From contig JAFUZO010000042.1 in assembly GCA_017476575.1 (NCBI GenBank), forward strand, positions 1 through 64,000: a DNA stretch of 64,000 nucleotides, written 5' to 3'. Position numbers and translations under genes: made by a program. This DNA is from Bacteroidales bacterium. Lineage in GTDB: Bacteria; Bacteroidota; Bacteroidia; Bacteroidales; UBA932. Below are positions 27,786 through 36,690 of this stretch, piece after piece. The notes beneath the pieces were generated by a model. That model ran no database searches and had not been told where the DNA came from. It saw only the letters and a program-made list of their open reading frames with translations. Every line of letters starts with the position of its first letter. The stretch's first letter is position 1.

Positions 27786-30700
27786 TCAAAAGGTAAATTT
27801 GAGGTCGACGTTGTAGGAACGGGCACCGGGATAGGAATTGAGTTCGACCCCCAGGCGGCTGACGCCGGTGGTGGCGGCCCGGGGCGTCCAGCCCGAATAG
27901 CCCGTCCAGGTGAAGGCGTTCCCGCAGGATAGGGTGGCGGTCAGCCCTTTGAGGACCTTGGAGCGTTTCCGGTCGATGGGGAACGTGTAGGAAAGAGAGA
28001 GGTCCTGGAGGGTCAGGAACGAACCGTCCTCCACGAACAGGCTGGAATTCATGATCTGCTCGATGGTGTCCCACTTGCCGACGGCGGGGAACCGGCCGCC
28101 AGGATTCTCCGCGCTCCAGGCATCGGTGAATGCAATCCGCCGGATATTGCGGGATACCTGGTGGGTATCGTAGTCGAACATGTTGTTGAGATTGTAGATG
28201 TCGGCTCCATAGGATCCGACGAAATCCGCCTTGAGGACGAAACCCTTCCAGGAAAGGGAGGTCTGGAAACCGTAGGTGAACTTCGGGAGCGGGTTGCCGA
28301 TGACGGTGCGGTCGGCATCTGTCAGAAGCCCGTCGCCGTCGAGGTCGCGGTACTTGAGGTAGCCGGGACCGCGCTCCGTCCCGTTGAGGAAGGGGGCGGT
28401 CTCTCCCTCCTGGACGATACCGTCTACGAGATAACCGTAGAACAGGCCGATCGGCTGTCCCTCGATGAACAGGTTGAGCGGGTCGGTTGCCGTGGAACTG
28501 AGCCGGGCGCCGGAGAAGTAGTTGACGCCGACCTTCCGTCCGGGCTCCAGGTAGATTTCGCCGCTGGTTCCTTCCTGCCCGGCACTGGTGATGATATTGC
28601 GGTTGAAGGCGAGGTTCCCGCCCAGGGACCACTCAACGCCGGCATAGCGGACCGGCACCGTCTCGAGGCTCAGTTCGATGCCCCGGTTGCGGATGCCGCC
28701 GGAATTGACATACATGGTGGAGAAGCCCGAGGATCGCGCTACCTCCTTCTGCTGCAGGAGGTCCTTCGTGTCTTTGATGTAGGCATCTATGGTCAGGGCA
28801 AGGCGGCCCTGCCAGAAGCTCAGGTCCAGCCCGGCATTGACCTGCTGGGAGGTCTCCCATTTCAGTCCGGGGTTCCGGATGTTGCTGGGGTAGATGCCCA
28901 TCATGAAGTCCGCGAGGGTCCCGTTGTGGTCGGCGAAATTGTTGAAGCCGAAGGTCTGGAGAGTCTGATAGTCGGCGATACGCTGGTTGCCGACCTGGCC
29001 CCAGCCGAGGCGCAACTTGGCATTGGAGACGACGGGCGCATGGAACCACGGTTCGTCGGCCAGGCGCCAGGCGAAGGCGGCGGAGGGGAACTGCGACCAT
29101 TTGTTCCGGCCCTGGAACTTGCTGGACCCGTCGAGGCGCCAGGTGGCGGTCAGGATGTACCGGTCCTTGAAATTATACACGCCGCGGGCGAAGAAGGACA
29201 GCAGAGAACTTTGCCCCTTGGTCAGCAGGTGGTAGGTGTACTGCGGATCAGCGGAGTTGATGGCAGCGTCTCCGGCATAAGCTTGCTCCAGATACCATCC
29301 CTGGATCTTCTCGGTTGTGGTTCCGGTCCGCGAGAGGGATTGCCCGAGGGTGCCGGAGAGGCTGTGGGGACCCCATTTCTTGTTGAACAGCAGGAGGTTG
29401 TCCCAGTTGTAGATGTAGCGGGACAGGGTGGCATTGCTGGCGGCGTTGCCGATGGTGGAGATGCGGTAGGTCCGGCTCTGGATGCGTTCCTGGCTCTCGA
29501 AATCTCCGCCGAGGGTACTCTTGAAGGTCAGGAAGGGGACCAGCCGGTATTGCACGTAAACGGCGGGCTGCATGCGGAGGCGTTCGCTGGTGTTCCGGTA
29601 GTTCTGGAGCCAGCGGTTGGGGCCATATTGGAAAGACTCGTCCTCTTCGATGTCCACCGTATCGTCGTCGGGGTTGACGGCGGCGTAGGGCTTGGTCGTC
29701 AGCATCGAGCGCAGCAGCGAGGACGCTCCGGTGATGCGTCCGCCTGCAGAGGAGCCGTTGGTCATCTCCGTGTCGGTGGACGAGAGGTTCGCCTTGAAGC
29801 CCACCTTGGCCTTCCGGCCGAAGTCCCGGTCCAGGTTGAGGCGCATCGACAGGTTCCGGGAGCCGGTCTGTTTCATGATGCCTTGCGTGTCCTTGCAACC
29901 GAGGGAAAAGAGGTAGTTGAACCCCTTGGGCCGTCCGGAGACTGAAAAGTACCAGCGCTGGCTGAATGCCTTCCGGGTGATGTAGTCCTGCCAGCGGACC
30001 GGTGTGACGGCGAGGGTCCCCCGGTTTTCCGGGCTCTCATACCCCGTGTACATGTTCTTGAGTTCGGTCAGGGCCGTCGATCCGCCGTAGGCCTCCACGA
30101 AGGTCACGTACTCGTCGAAGCCCAGCACGTCCAGGTCCTTCTCCTTGACGGAGACCGTCGCTCCGGCCTCGAATTGGAGGGTGGGGCGGTCGCGCCCCGC
30201 CAGTCTGGTCGTGATGAGGACGACGCCGTTGGCGCCCTGGGAGCCGTAAATGGCTGTCGCAGAGGCGTCCTTGAGGATTTCCATCGAGGCGATGTCCTGG
30301 GGGTTGATGCCCGCGAGGCCGTTGACGGAGGTGGCGGTGTTGGTCGTGTTGGCATCCTTGGAGATGGACAGGTTGATGCTCTCCGACTCGCCGTTGACGA
30401 TGATCCCGTCCACGACATACAGCGGTTCCGTGCTGGTGCTGAACGAACTGAGCCCGCGGATCCGGATGTTGATGCCTGCATCCGGGGTGGAAGGGTCGGC
30501 GATGACCTGCACGCCGGCGATGCGGCCTTCCAGCATCTGGTCGAGCGAGGCGCTCTTGGCGGCCGTCTCTTCGTCGATGCGCACGGAGGCGACCGACCCG
30601 GTCAAGTCCGACCGCCGCATGGCCCCGTAGCCGACGACGACCACTTCTTCCAGTTGTTCCGTGTCGGGCTGGAGGACGACGTCGAGGGTCCGGCGCCCCT

Positions 30701-30956
30701 GTACGGCGACGGTCTGGGGGATGAATCCGAGGGAGGAGATGGTCAACCGGGCGGTCTCGGGGTCGGGGACGATGAGGGACCAGCGGCCGTCCAGCCCGCT
30801 CACCGTGCCGACGGAGGAGTCGCCAGAGAGGAGGATGGCGGCGCCGATGACTGGTTCTCCGGCCGGGTCCGACACCTTCCCTTCGACCTTGGACCCTTGG
30901 GCCGCTGCCGGCAGGCACGCGATGATAAGGCAGATATGGAGGATGATTTTCTTCAT
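27786..30956 (-). CDS. SusC/RagA family TonB-dependent transporter
   Basis: 1056 residues from the ATG at 30956 (MKKIILHICLIIACLPAAAQG signal split here for clarity: MKKIILHICLII). A CarboxypepD_reg-like extension follows (VEGKVSDPAGEPVIGAAILL, DGRWSLIVP), then the TonB box region (LEEVVVVGYGAMRRSDLTGS) and the plug (LDQMLEGRIAGVQVI, IRIRGLSSF, MEILKDASATAIYGSQGANG). The rest is a 22-strand barrel ending in Phe (NVDLKFTF). It imports oligosaccharides with the SusD encoded immediately downstream. It begins 13 nt after the stop of a shortened SusC-like gene, giving a tandem SusC arrangement. Confidence 0.93.
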   Translation of the reverse strand: MKKIILHICLIIACLPAAAQGSKVEGKVSDPAGEPVIGAAILLSGDSSVGTVSGLDGRWSLIVPDPETARLTISSLGFIPQTVAVQGRRTLDVVLQPDTEQLEEVVVVGYGAMRRSDLTGSVASVRIDEETAAKSASLDQMLEGRIAGVQVIADPSTPDAGINIRIRGLSSFSTSTEPLYVVDGIIVNGESESINLSISKDANTTNTATSVNGLAGINPQDIASMEILKDASATAIYGSQGANGVVLITTRLAGRDRPTLQFEAGATVSVKEKDLDVLGFDEYVTFVEAYGGSTALTELKNMYTGYESPENRGTLAVTPVRWQDYITRKAFSQRWYFSVSGRPKGFNYLFSLGCKDTQGIMKQTGSRNLSMRLNLDRDFGRKAKVGFKANLSSTDTEMTNGSSAGGRITGASSLLRSMLTTKPYAAVNPDDDTVDIEEDESFQYGPNRWLQNYRNTSERLRMQPAVYVQYRLVPFLTFKSTLGGDFESQERIQSRTYRISTIGNAASNATLSRYIYNWDNLLLFNKKWGPHSLSGTLGQSLSRTGTTTEKIQGWYLEQAYAGDAAINSADPQYTYHLLTKGQSSLLSFFARGVYNFKDRYILTATWRLDGSSKFQGRNKWSQFPSAAFAWRLADEPWFHAPVVSNAKLRLGWGQVGNQRIADYQTLQTFGFNNFADHNGTLADFMMGIYPSNIRNPGLKWETSQQVNAGLDLSFWQGRLALTIDAYIKDTKDLLQQKEVARSSGFSTMYVNSGGIRNRGIELSLETVPVRYAGVEWSLGGNLAFNRNIITSAGQEGTSGEIYLEPGRKVGVNYFSGARLSSTATDPLNLFIEGQPIGLFYGYLVDGIVQEGETAPFLNGTERGPGYLKYRDLDGDGLLTDADRTVIGNPLPKFTYGFQTSLSWKGFVLKADFVGSYGADIYNLNNMFDYDTHQVSRNIRRIAFTDAWSAENPGGRFPAVGKWDTIEQIMNSSLFVEDGSFLTLQDLSLSYTFPIDRKRSKVLKGLTATLSCGNAFTWTGYSGWTPRAATTGVSRLGVELNSYPGARSYNVDLKFTF

Positions 30957-30969
30957 AGGAATCAGCGTG

Positions 30970-33333
30970 TTAGAGGGTGACATGGACACCGAGGATGAAA
31001 CTGCGGACCAACGGGAAGGAGCCGTAGTCGAGGCCGTGGGTCAGCGCCCGGTTCCCGAAGCTGTCCACGTCGGGATTCCAGCCGCGGTAGCCGGTCACCA
31101 GGAGAAGGTTCTTCGCCGCGAAACGCAGCTCCAAGTCTTTCACCCGGGTTGTCCGGACCGGAATCCGGTATCGCAGGCCGGCCAGGCCGACCCGGAGGAA
31201 AGTACCGTCTTCCACATACTCCGGCGTGAGGACGGGCTGGCCGTCCGGATGGTCGAGAAAGAGCCGGTTGAGGTCGGCGACGTGGAAGAAGGCGGCGCCG
31301 TCCAGTTGGACGTCCAGTGTCAGCGCCTTCCAACGGAGCAGGGATTGGAGGCCTCCGTACAACTTGGGAAGGGTGTTGCCGAGGAGGATCCGGTCGGCTT
31401 CCGTCACCCGTCCTTCTCCGGTGAGGTCCCGGAAGTTGCCGTCGGCATCGGTATCGAAGCCGTAGAGGCTGCTGGCCGGCAGACCTGCGATATGGCAGGT
31501 GAAAGTGGTGTAATCTTCTGTGTCAGAGGCTGTGATGCGATGATTGTTCCAGGCGGCATCGGCAGATATGGTCCAGCCCCACCTCTCCCGGTCGACCGCC
31601 TTGATCCGGAGGCTGGCTTCGATGCCCCGGTTGGCGAGGGCGCATTCCCGGGTATCGACCCGGACCGGCGTGACGGTCCTCGGGTAACTGTGTCCTTTCC
31701 AGAGGATGGGATTGCCGGCGGAATCGTAGATGTCGAAGGCCTCGGCGGTCCGACGGTCATAGCCTGTCACTTCCACGAGGATGCGGCCGCCGAGGAATCC
31801 GGCTGTTCCGGTGAAATGCCATTCCCGGGCTGTGAGGACGTCCAATCCGCTGATGAACGGTTCCATGCCGGTTTCCGGAACATACGGCTCTCCGGTCAGG
31901 CAGTCGCCGAAATGTTCGTAGGGAACGACCTGTTCACCCCCGGAAAGGCCCCATCCTCCTTCCAGCCGGAAGGTGGATACGCCGGGCACCAGGGGCCCCA
32001 GCTCGGCCCAGGCGGAAACAGCCGGATAGTACCGGAGGGCCCCGTATGTCGGCGTATGGTCGACCCGGAAAGAAAGGTCGGTTCCCGCTGTCGCCTTCCA
32101 GGCGTAGGTGAGCGTGGCAAAGGCTGCCGGATGGAAGTAACGGTACCGGAATTTCCGGTTGAGGGGCATCGAATTGCTCAATCCCAGACCGTCGGACCGG
32201 AGGGAGTGGTTGACGAAATCCTTGCCGTTCATCGTATTGGATGACTGCCGGTGGCCGAGCAGTCCGGCTCCGAGGCTGGCCCTGACGGAATGGTCGACCC
32301 CCAGGAAGGTATGGTAGCCGGCCACGGCCTTCGCGTTGTAACCGAGCAGCATCGACGACAACACGGCGGCAGCCCCGCCGTTGACATTGTCCGGTCCCGC
32401 TGCGCCGAAGGCCGTGAGGGGGCCGTACCAGATCTGCCGCAGGTCCCTCTGGGCGTCGACACCAAGGTCGGCCTGCAGTGAACACTTCGGCGAAAGTTGC
32501 AGGGCCAGCCAGGAGGAGAAAACGCCCCGGGCCTCCTGGTTGTCATCATCATAGTCGCTGTGCCAGGGGGTTGCATCTGTTTCCGGCGAGCGGAGGGCCA
32601 GCATTGCGGAAGGCTTTCCGGGCCAGGCCGTGCCGGTGGGACTGGAGGAGGAACTGATGCCCATGAGGGCGTTGAACCCGAACCGGACCGTCTGGCTGGC
32701 CGCCGTCTCGAAGTTGGCTTTCAGCCCGCCGGAGCGGAAGCGGCTGCCGACCGTAACTCCGTCCTCGGATCGGAAATGGCCGGAAAGGAGGTAGGAGGTC
32801 CGTTCCTTGGAACCGCTGAGGGCAATCCGGTGGCTGTGGCGGAAACCGTTTCCGCCGACGCCTTGTGTCGCGCTTGTGTTGATGCCGGCCTCCGACGTCC
32901 CCTCGATCTTTTCCGCTCCTTTTCCCCGCCGGGTCGTGACGAGGATGACTCCGTTCGCGCCGCGGGTCCCGTACAAGGCCGTGGCAGAGGCATCTTTCAG
33001 CACTTCGATGGATTCGATGTCTTCGGGGGCAAGGAAGGCAAGAGGATCCAAGGGGGCGGTATAACTGTCTTTGCCGTATTGCCAGAAGGCGTCGATGTCC
33101 TTGGCGAGGTCTGCCGACAGCATAGTCCCGTCGAGGACCCACAGGGGCTGGCTGTCAGTCCGTAGCGACTGGAGGCCGCGGATATAGACGGCAAGGGCCC
33201 CTGCAGGATTGTTGTCGAGGGCTCCGACCCGTACGCCGGCCACCCGTCTGAGCGAATCTCCGGCCTCGGTCTGGGCGGTGGCCGCCAAGCCGGTGAGGAG
33301 GGCGGCCATGCAGAGGATCAGGCGCTTATTCAT
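30970..33333 (-). CDS. Shortened SusC-like TonB-dependent receptor lacking the N-terminal extension
   Basis: 787 residues, about 270 shorter than its neighbour. After a signal peptide (LLTGLAATAQ) the plug begins almost at once: DSLRRVAGVRVGALDNNPAG, IRGLQSLRTDSQPLWVLDG and LKDASATALYGTRGANGVIL. Both the CarboxypepD_reg domain and the VVVxGYG TonB-box segment are missing. The barrel part is complete to the end (FPLVRSFILGVHVTL) and its TonB-receptor features (NRGIEASLRIKA, DLTGEGRVTEADR, LGNTLPK) match SusC. No stop codons or frameshifts are seen, so it does not look decayed. The start overlaps the BACON-like gene's stop by 8 nt. It has no SusD of its own; it may pair with the shared SusD or act as an outer-membrane binding protein. 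Confidence 0.82.
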   Translation of the reverse strand: MNKRLILCMAALLTGLAATAQTEAGDSLRRVAGVRVGALDNNPAGALAVYIRGLQSLRTDSQPLWVLDGTMLSADLAKDIDAFWQYGKDSYTAPLDPLAFLAPEDIESIEVLKDASATALYGTRGANGVILVTTRRGKGAEKIEGTSEAGINTSATQGVGGNGFRHSHRIALSGSKERTSYLLSGHFRSEDGVTVGSRFRSGGLKANFETAASQTVRFGFNALMGISSSSSPTGTAWPGKPSAMLALRSPETDATPWHSDYDDDNQEARGVFSSWLALQLSPKCSLQADLGVDAQRDLRQIWYGPLTAFGAAGPDNVNGGAAAVLSSMLLGYNAKAVAGYHTFLGVDHSVRASLGAGLLGHRQSSNTMNGKDFVNHSLRSDGLGLSNSMPLNRKFRYRYFHPAAFATLTYAWKATAGTDLSFRVDHTPTYGALRYYPAVSAWAELGPLVPGVSTFRLEGGWGLSGGEQVVPYEHFGDCLTGEPYVPETGMEPFISGLDVLTAREWHFTGTAGFLGGRILVEVTGYDRRTAEAFDIYDSAGNPILWKGHSYPRTVTPVRVDTRECALANRGIEASLRIKAVDRERWGWTISADAAWNNHRITASDTEDYTTFTCHIAGLPASSLYGFDTDADGNFRDLTGEGRVTEADRILLGNTLPKLYGGLQSLLRWKALTLDVQLDGAAFFHVADLNRLFLDHPDGQPVLTPEYVEDGTFLRVGLAGLRYRIPVRTTRVKDLELRFAAKNLLLVTGYRGWNPDVDSFGNRALTHGLDYGSFPLVRSFILGVHVTL

Positions 33334-34741
33334 AGATGAGCAGGATTTGGTAGAGCATACAGTTGAGGTTGGCCGTCGACAGGAGCCGGTAGGACGTGTT
33401 CTCGCGGGTCCCGTCCAGGACGAACGTGTACTGTGTATCGATGTTGAGGGCCGTGGAACTGAACAAGTCGCTGTAGGAGAGTCCCGCCTCGTCGGTGATC
33501 CGGGCGGCGATGTTCTTGTGGGTCACATGGCCCATGATGGTGAGTTTCACGCGCTTCAAGGTGAGGCCTTCGAGGGCCGGGAAGGCGATGTAGGCGCGGG
33601 TGTTGCCGTTCTGTCCCTTGAACATGAGGTAGTAACTGCGGAAATAGGCTGCGGCCAGGGAGATGGAATAGGACTGCGCCCCTTGGGTGAACGTATGGGT
33701 GCTCTCCACGGCGGAGGAGGCGGTCGGGAGGGACGGGGTGTAGCGGTCCTGTGTGAAATCGACAAGGAGGGGGACGCGCTGGCGGAAGGTCACTTCGAGC
33801 GGGTCGGTCTGTTCCGTGCGGATGCGGATGAGGGCTGTGGAGGTCTCGTGCGGGTCGGTCTCGACATTGGTGAAGGTGAACGTGAGGACGTGGCTTCCGG
33901 CCGCTCCGGCGGTCGCCGAGAGCACGAGGTCCCGGAGTCCGGCTTCCTCCGTCTCGGCCGTCCAGGCGCAGTTGGTGGAGAAGGAGAGGGTGCCGGAGAC
34001 CGCCTCGCCCGGCAGGAGGGTGCCGGGTTCTTCTTCCAGGCGGAGATAGGGGACGGCCCGGGCCTGGGTGAACACGAGGTCCTTGTCGGGACAGTCCGGG
34101 GCGGAGAGGCGCACGGTCGCGGTCTTTGTGCGGCCGGGGTCGAAGTTCTCGGCGAACCGGACGATCAGGATGCCGGGGTCGAACCCGCCGTCCCGGTCCA
34201 GCGAGACCTCCGCCGTCGCATCGATGACCGAAGCGGTCCAGCCGGTGTTGCAGTCCACCTGGACCGCGATTTCATCGGCGTCGCAACTGACGTCGGTCCG
34301 TTCCGCCACAGCATCGAGGTGGAAGTGCGCTCCTTCCTGGCGGACCGGGACGGTGGCCATCAGACGGCTGTCCGCATAGAGGAGGAGGGTTCCGTCCACC
34401 GGGTCCTGCGACAGGTTGCGGGCGAAGGTGAGGGTGAGGCCGGTCGTCTCGGTCCGCCGGGCCAGGTTGACGTGGTCCGGCACGTCGAGGTCACCCCAGT
34501 CCACGGTCCGGGAAGGGTCGACGGGATTCCCGGCATCGGCCAGGACGGCGGTCCAACTCCGGTTGGCGGTGATGCGGACAGTCCGGGTGACGGGTGCTCC
34601 GTCCGGCCCGGGTTCGGCGGGGGCGCTCACCTCGGCGGTGTCGGCCGTGAGGAAAGCTCCGCTGTCCACCGTATTCCTCTCGGTGCAGCCCGGAAGGATC
34701 AGGACGAGGGCCAGAAGGCTTGTTTCAGTGTTATGCAGCAT
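33326..34741 (-). CDS. BACON-like multi-Ig surface lipoprotein
   Basis: 471 residues with a lipoprotein signal (LLALVLILPGC). Three successive Ig-like repeats show BACON-type patterns: VRITANRSWTAVL, CNTGWTASVID and STNCAWTAETEE, each followed by an ATV/RLS strand. Residues about 330-471 form a different C-terminal module (FPALEGLTLKRVKLTIMGHV ... YRLLSTANLNCMLYQ) that also ends the fimbrillin-like protein of this operon. Such multi-domain lipoproteins in the SusE/SusF position bind glycans at the surface, which is the likely role here. It starts 2 nt after the upstream lyase stop. Confidence 0.7.
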   Translation of the reverse strand: MLHNTETSLLALVLILPGCTERNTVDSGAFLTADTAEVSAPAEPGPDGAPVTRTVRITANRSWTAVLADAGNPVDPSRTVDWGDLDVPDHVNLARRTETTGLTLTFARNLSQDPVDGTLLLYADSRLMATVPVRQEGAHFHLDAVAERTDVSCDADEIAVQVDCNTGWTASVIDATAEVSLDRDGGFDPGILIVRFAENFDPGRTKTATVRLSAPDCPDKDLVFTQARAVPYLRLEEEPGTLLPGEAVSGTLSFSTNCAWTAETEEAGLRDLVLSATAGAAGSHVLTFTFTNVETDPHETSTALIRIRTEQTDPLEVTFRQRVPLLVDFTQDRYTPSLPTASSAVESTHTFTQGAQSYSISLAAAYFRSYYLMFKGQNGNTRAYIAFPALEGLTLKRVKLTIMGHVTHKNIAARITDEAGLSYSDLFSSTALNIDTQYTFVLDGTRENTSYRLLSTANLNCMLYQILLIYE

Positions 34742-34743
34742 GG

Positions 34744-36687
34744 TCAGATTTTTTTCAAGGTCGTGACAAGGGAGACGGTCTCCCCTGCGGGGAGGGTGAG
34801 GGTGAATCCGGCCAGGTAGCGCCCGGAAGGGGCGTCCTGGAGTTGGTTGTAGGGCGGTCCGTAGTCGGCCGGGTCGGTGGAGAGAGTGCGGTAGGTGACG
34901 GCAGCGCCGGTCGTCTGGAGGCGCATCCGGACCCCGTTCGTCCCGGTCAGGGTGATGCCGTCGGCATCAGCGGCGGGAACCGCCTCGCTCCAGATGTGCC
35001 AGTCGATGGCGGCCGGAGCGGTCGGGGAGGCCTGCAGGACGTCGGTGATTTCAAGGTAGGTGCCGTCCCGGACCAGGAGGGTCCGGCGAGCCTTTCCGAG
35101 GCGGCCTCCATAGGCGGCCGTGAGGTCGAAGGTGCCCCCTCGGGCGGCGTCGGTGTCGAAGGTCTCCTCCAGGGTCCCCTGACCGTCGACATCGAAATCG
35201 GCCCCATCCACCATGATGACGCTGTGCCACCAGGGGGAGTAGCCGAGGATCTTCCAGCGCCAGGAGTCCTGGTCCATCAGCCACAGGTTCTTCCCGAGGG
35301 CCTTGAGGCGGGCTTCGCTGGCGGCATAGCCCGGGCAGGGCGGCTCTCCGCTCCACCGGACCCCGTAGGCGTCGAAGACGAAGGATCCGGTGTCCATGTG
35401 CCCGTGGTTGAGGGACGGCCGCCCGCCCTTGGCGCCGAGATAGAGGGAGGCTGCGTCCCAGCCGGTCCGGGCGATGACGAGGGGCTGCTCCCCGCCGCCG
35501 GCGAAGAAGAGGCCGGCATCCCGGGGGCGGATATCCGCCTCGTCGAGCCGGGCGGCATACAGCATGAAGGCCGGCTGGAAGCGGTCGAGGACTGGATTCC
35601 GGGTCAAGGGTTCCAGCAGGTCCCGGTCGGCGGCGGATTTCCAGCCGAAGTACCACAGGGCCTGCGGAAAGGCGTTGGGAGCGCTGTTGTCCGAGAAGTG
35701 GAACCGTTTCTTGCTTCCGTTGCAGAAAGAGATGAAGCGGCCCGTCTGGTCGAAGCCCTCCGTCGCGCCCATGCCGAAGTCCGTCCCGTAGGCATGGTCG
35801 AGCACCCCGTTCAGGACGACCTGGCAGGAGGTTCCGTAGTCCCAATAGCCGGGGCCTCCGGGATAGATGCCGTCCGGGCCGTAGAACGAGGAGAGCCGCC
35901 CGTCGTCGACCAGGTAGCGGACCGCCTCGTCGACGAAGCCCCGGGCCGTGTCGCTCCGGGGTCCGTCCAGTGCGATGGCGGCACAGACGGTGGCGGCATT
36001 GCAGACCTGGCTCCAGTTGTTGTTCCGCTTCCGGGCTGCGAGGCCGTAGGGCCCCCGGGCCGTTTCGAGGAGGCGCTTGCGGAGTGCCGTCTCCACGGCC
36101 GTGCGGGTGTCCTCCCGGAGGCTGTCGTACAGCCAGTCGTAGCCGAAGGCGGCAGCCAGGGCCATCTCCGACACATCGAGATAGTATTCCGGAGCCCAGT
36201 CGGGGAAGGAGCACACCTGGTCGAGGATCCGTTCCGCCCGGGCCAGGTAGCGACCTTCTCCGGTCGTCCGCCAGGCGTAGGCGAGATAGAAGATGCGCGC
36301 CAGGGCCTCCCGGCTGACGGCGAGGAGCCTTCCGGCGCTCAAGGTATAGGTCAGGGGCGTCTCGTCGTCGGCATAGGTGCCGGCCCGCTCCAGCACGGCG
36401 GCCTGGAGGGCGGCGAACTTCGGGCTGGCGGGGTCCGCCGCTTTGCGGGCGATGTTGTCGAAATCGGCCTCCGTGGCCATCAGATAGGGCCTTCCGGAAA
36501 GAGCGACCTCGCCGTCGAGGGATTCCCAGGCGAGGAAACTTCCCCCTGCCCCGGTCTCTTCGGTCCCGGCGGAAAGCCGTGCCGCCGCCATCCCGTCCTC
36601 TTCCGGTTCTTCAGGGGTGGCGGGGAAAGCGGCCCGGCTGCAGGCGCAGCAGAGCACGGGAACGGTCAGGAGCAGGAGGAGCCTCAT
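34744..36687 (-). CDS. Heparinase II/III family polysaccharide lyase, lipoprotein
   Basis: 647 residues with a lipoprotein signal (LLLTVPVLCCAC), unlike the secreted paralogue at 24077-25939. Shared landmarks: SGRPYLMATEADFDNIARKA, FYLAYAWRTTGEGRYL, DQVCSFPDWAPEYYLDVSEM, AFGYDWLYDSLRED, NNNWSQVCNAA, IYPGGPGYWDYGTS and LGAKGGRPSLNHGHMDTGSF. The last gives the conserved His pair at the start of the beta-sandwich, and the Tyr in GYWDYG is the probable catalytic base. It should eliminate uronic-acid linkages at the surface, while the secreted paralogue acts in the periplasm on imported fragments; this division is inferred. It sits 3 nt after the fimbrillin-like gene. Confidence 0.85.
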   Translation of the reverse strand: MRLLLLLTVPVLCCACSRAAFPATPEEPEEDGMAAARLSAGTEETGAGGSFLAWESLDGEVALSGRPYLMATEADFDNIARKAADPASPKFAALQAAVLERAGTYADDETPLTYTLSAGRLLAVSREALARIFYLAYAWRTTGEGRYLARAERILDQVCSFPDWAPEYYLDVSEMALAAAFGYDWLYDSLREDTRTAVETALRKRLLETARGPYGLAARKRNNNWSQVCNAATVCAAIALDGPRSDTARGFVDEAVRYLVDDGRLSSFYGPDGIYPGGPGYWDYGTSCQVVLNGVLDHAYGTDFGMGATEGFDQTGRFISFCNGSKKRFHFSDNSAPNAFPQALWYFGWKSAADRDLLEPLTRNPVLDRFQPAFMLYAARLDEADIRPRDAGLFFAGGGEQPLVIARTGWDAASLYLGAKGGRPSLNHGHMDTGSFVFDAYGVRWSGEPPCPGYAASEARLKALGKNLWLMDQDSWRWKILGYSPWWHSVIMVDGADFDVDGQGTLEETFDTDAARGGTFDLTAAYGGRLGKARRTLLVRDGTYLEITDVLQASPTAPAAIDWHIWSEAVPAADADGITLTGTNGVRMRLQTTGAAVTYRTLSTDPADYGPPYNQLQDAPSGRYLAGFTLTLPAGETVSLVTTLKKI

Positions 36688-36690
36688 CGT

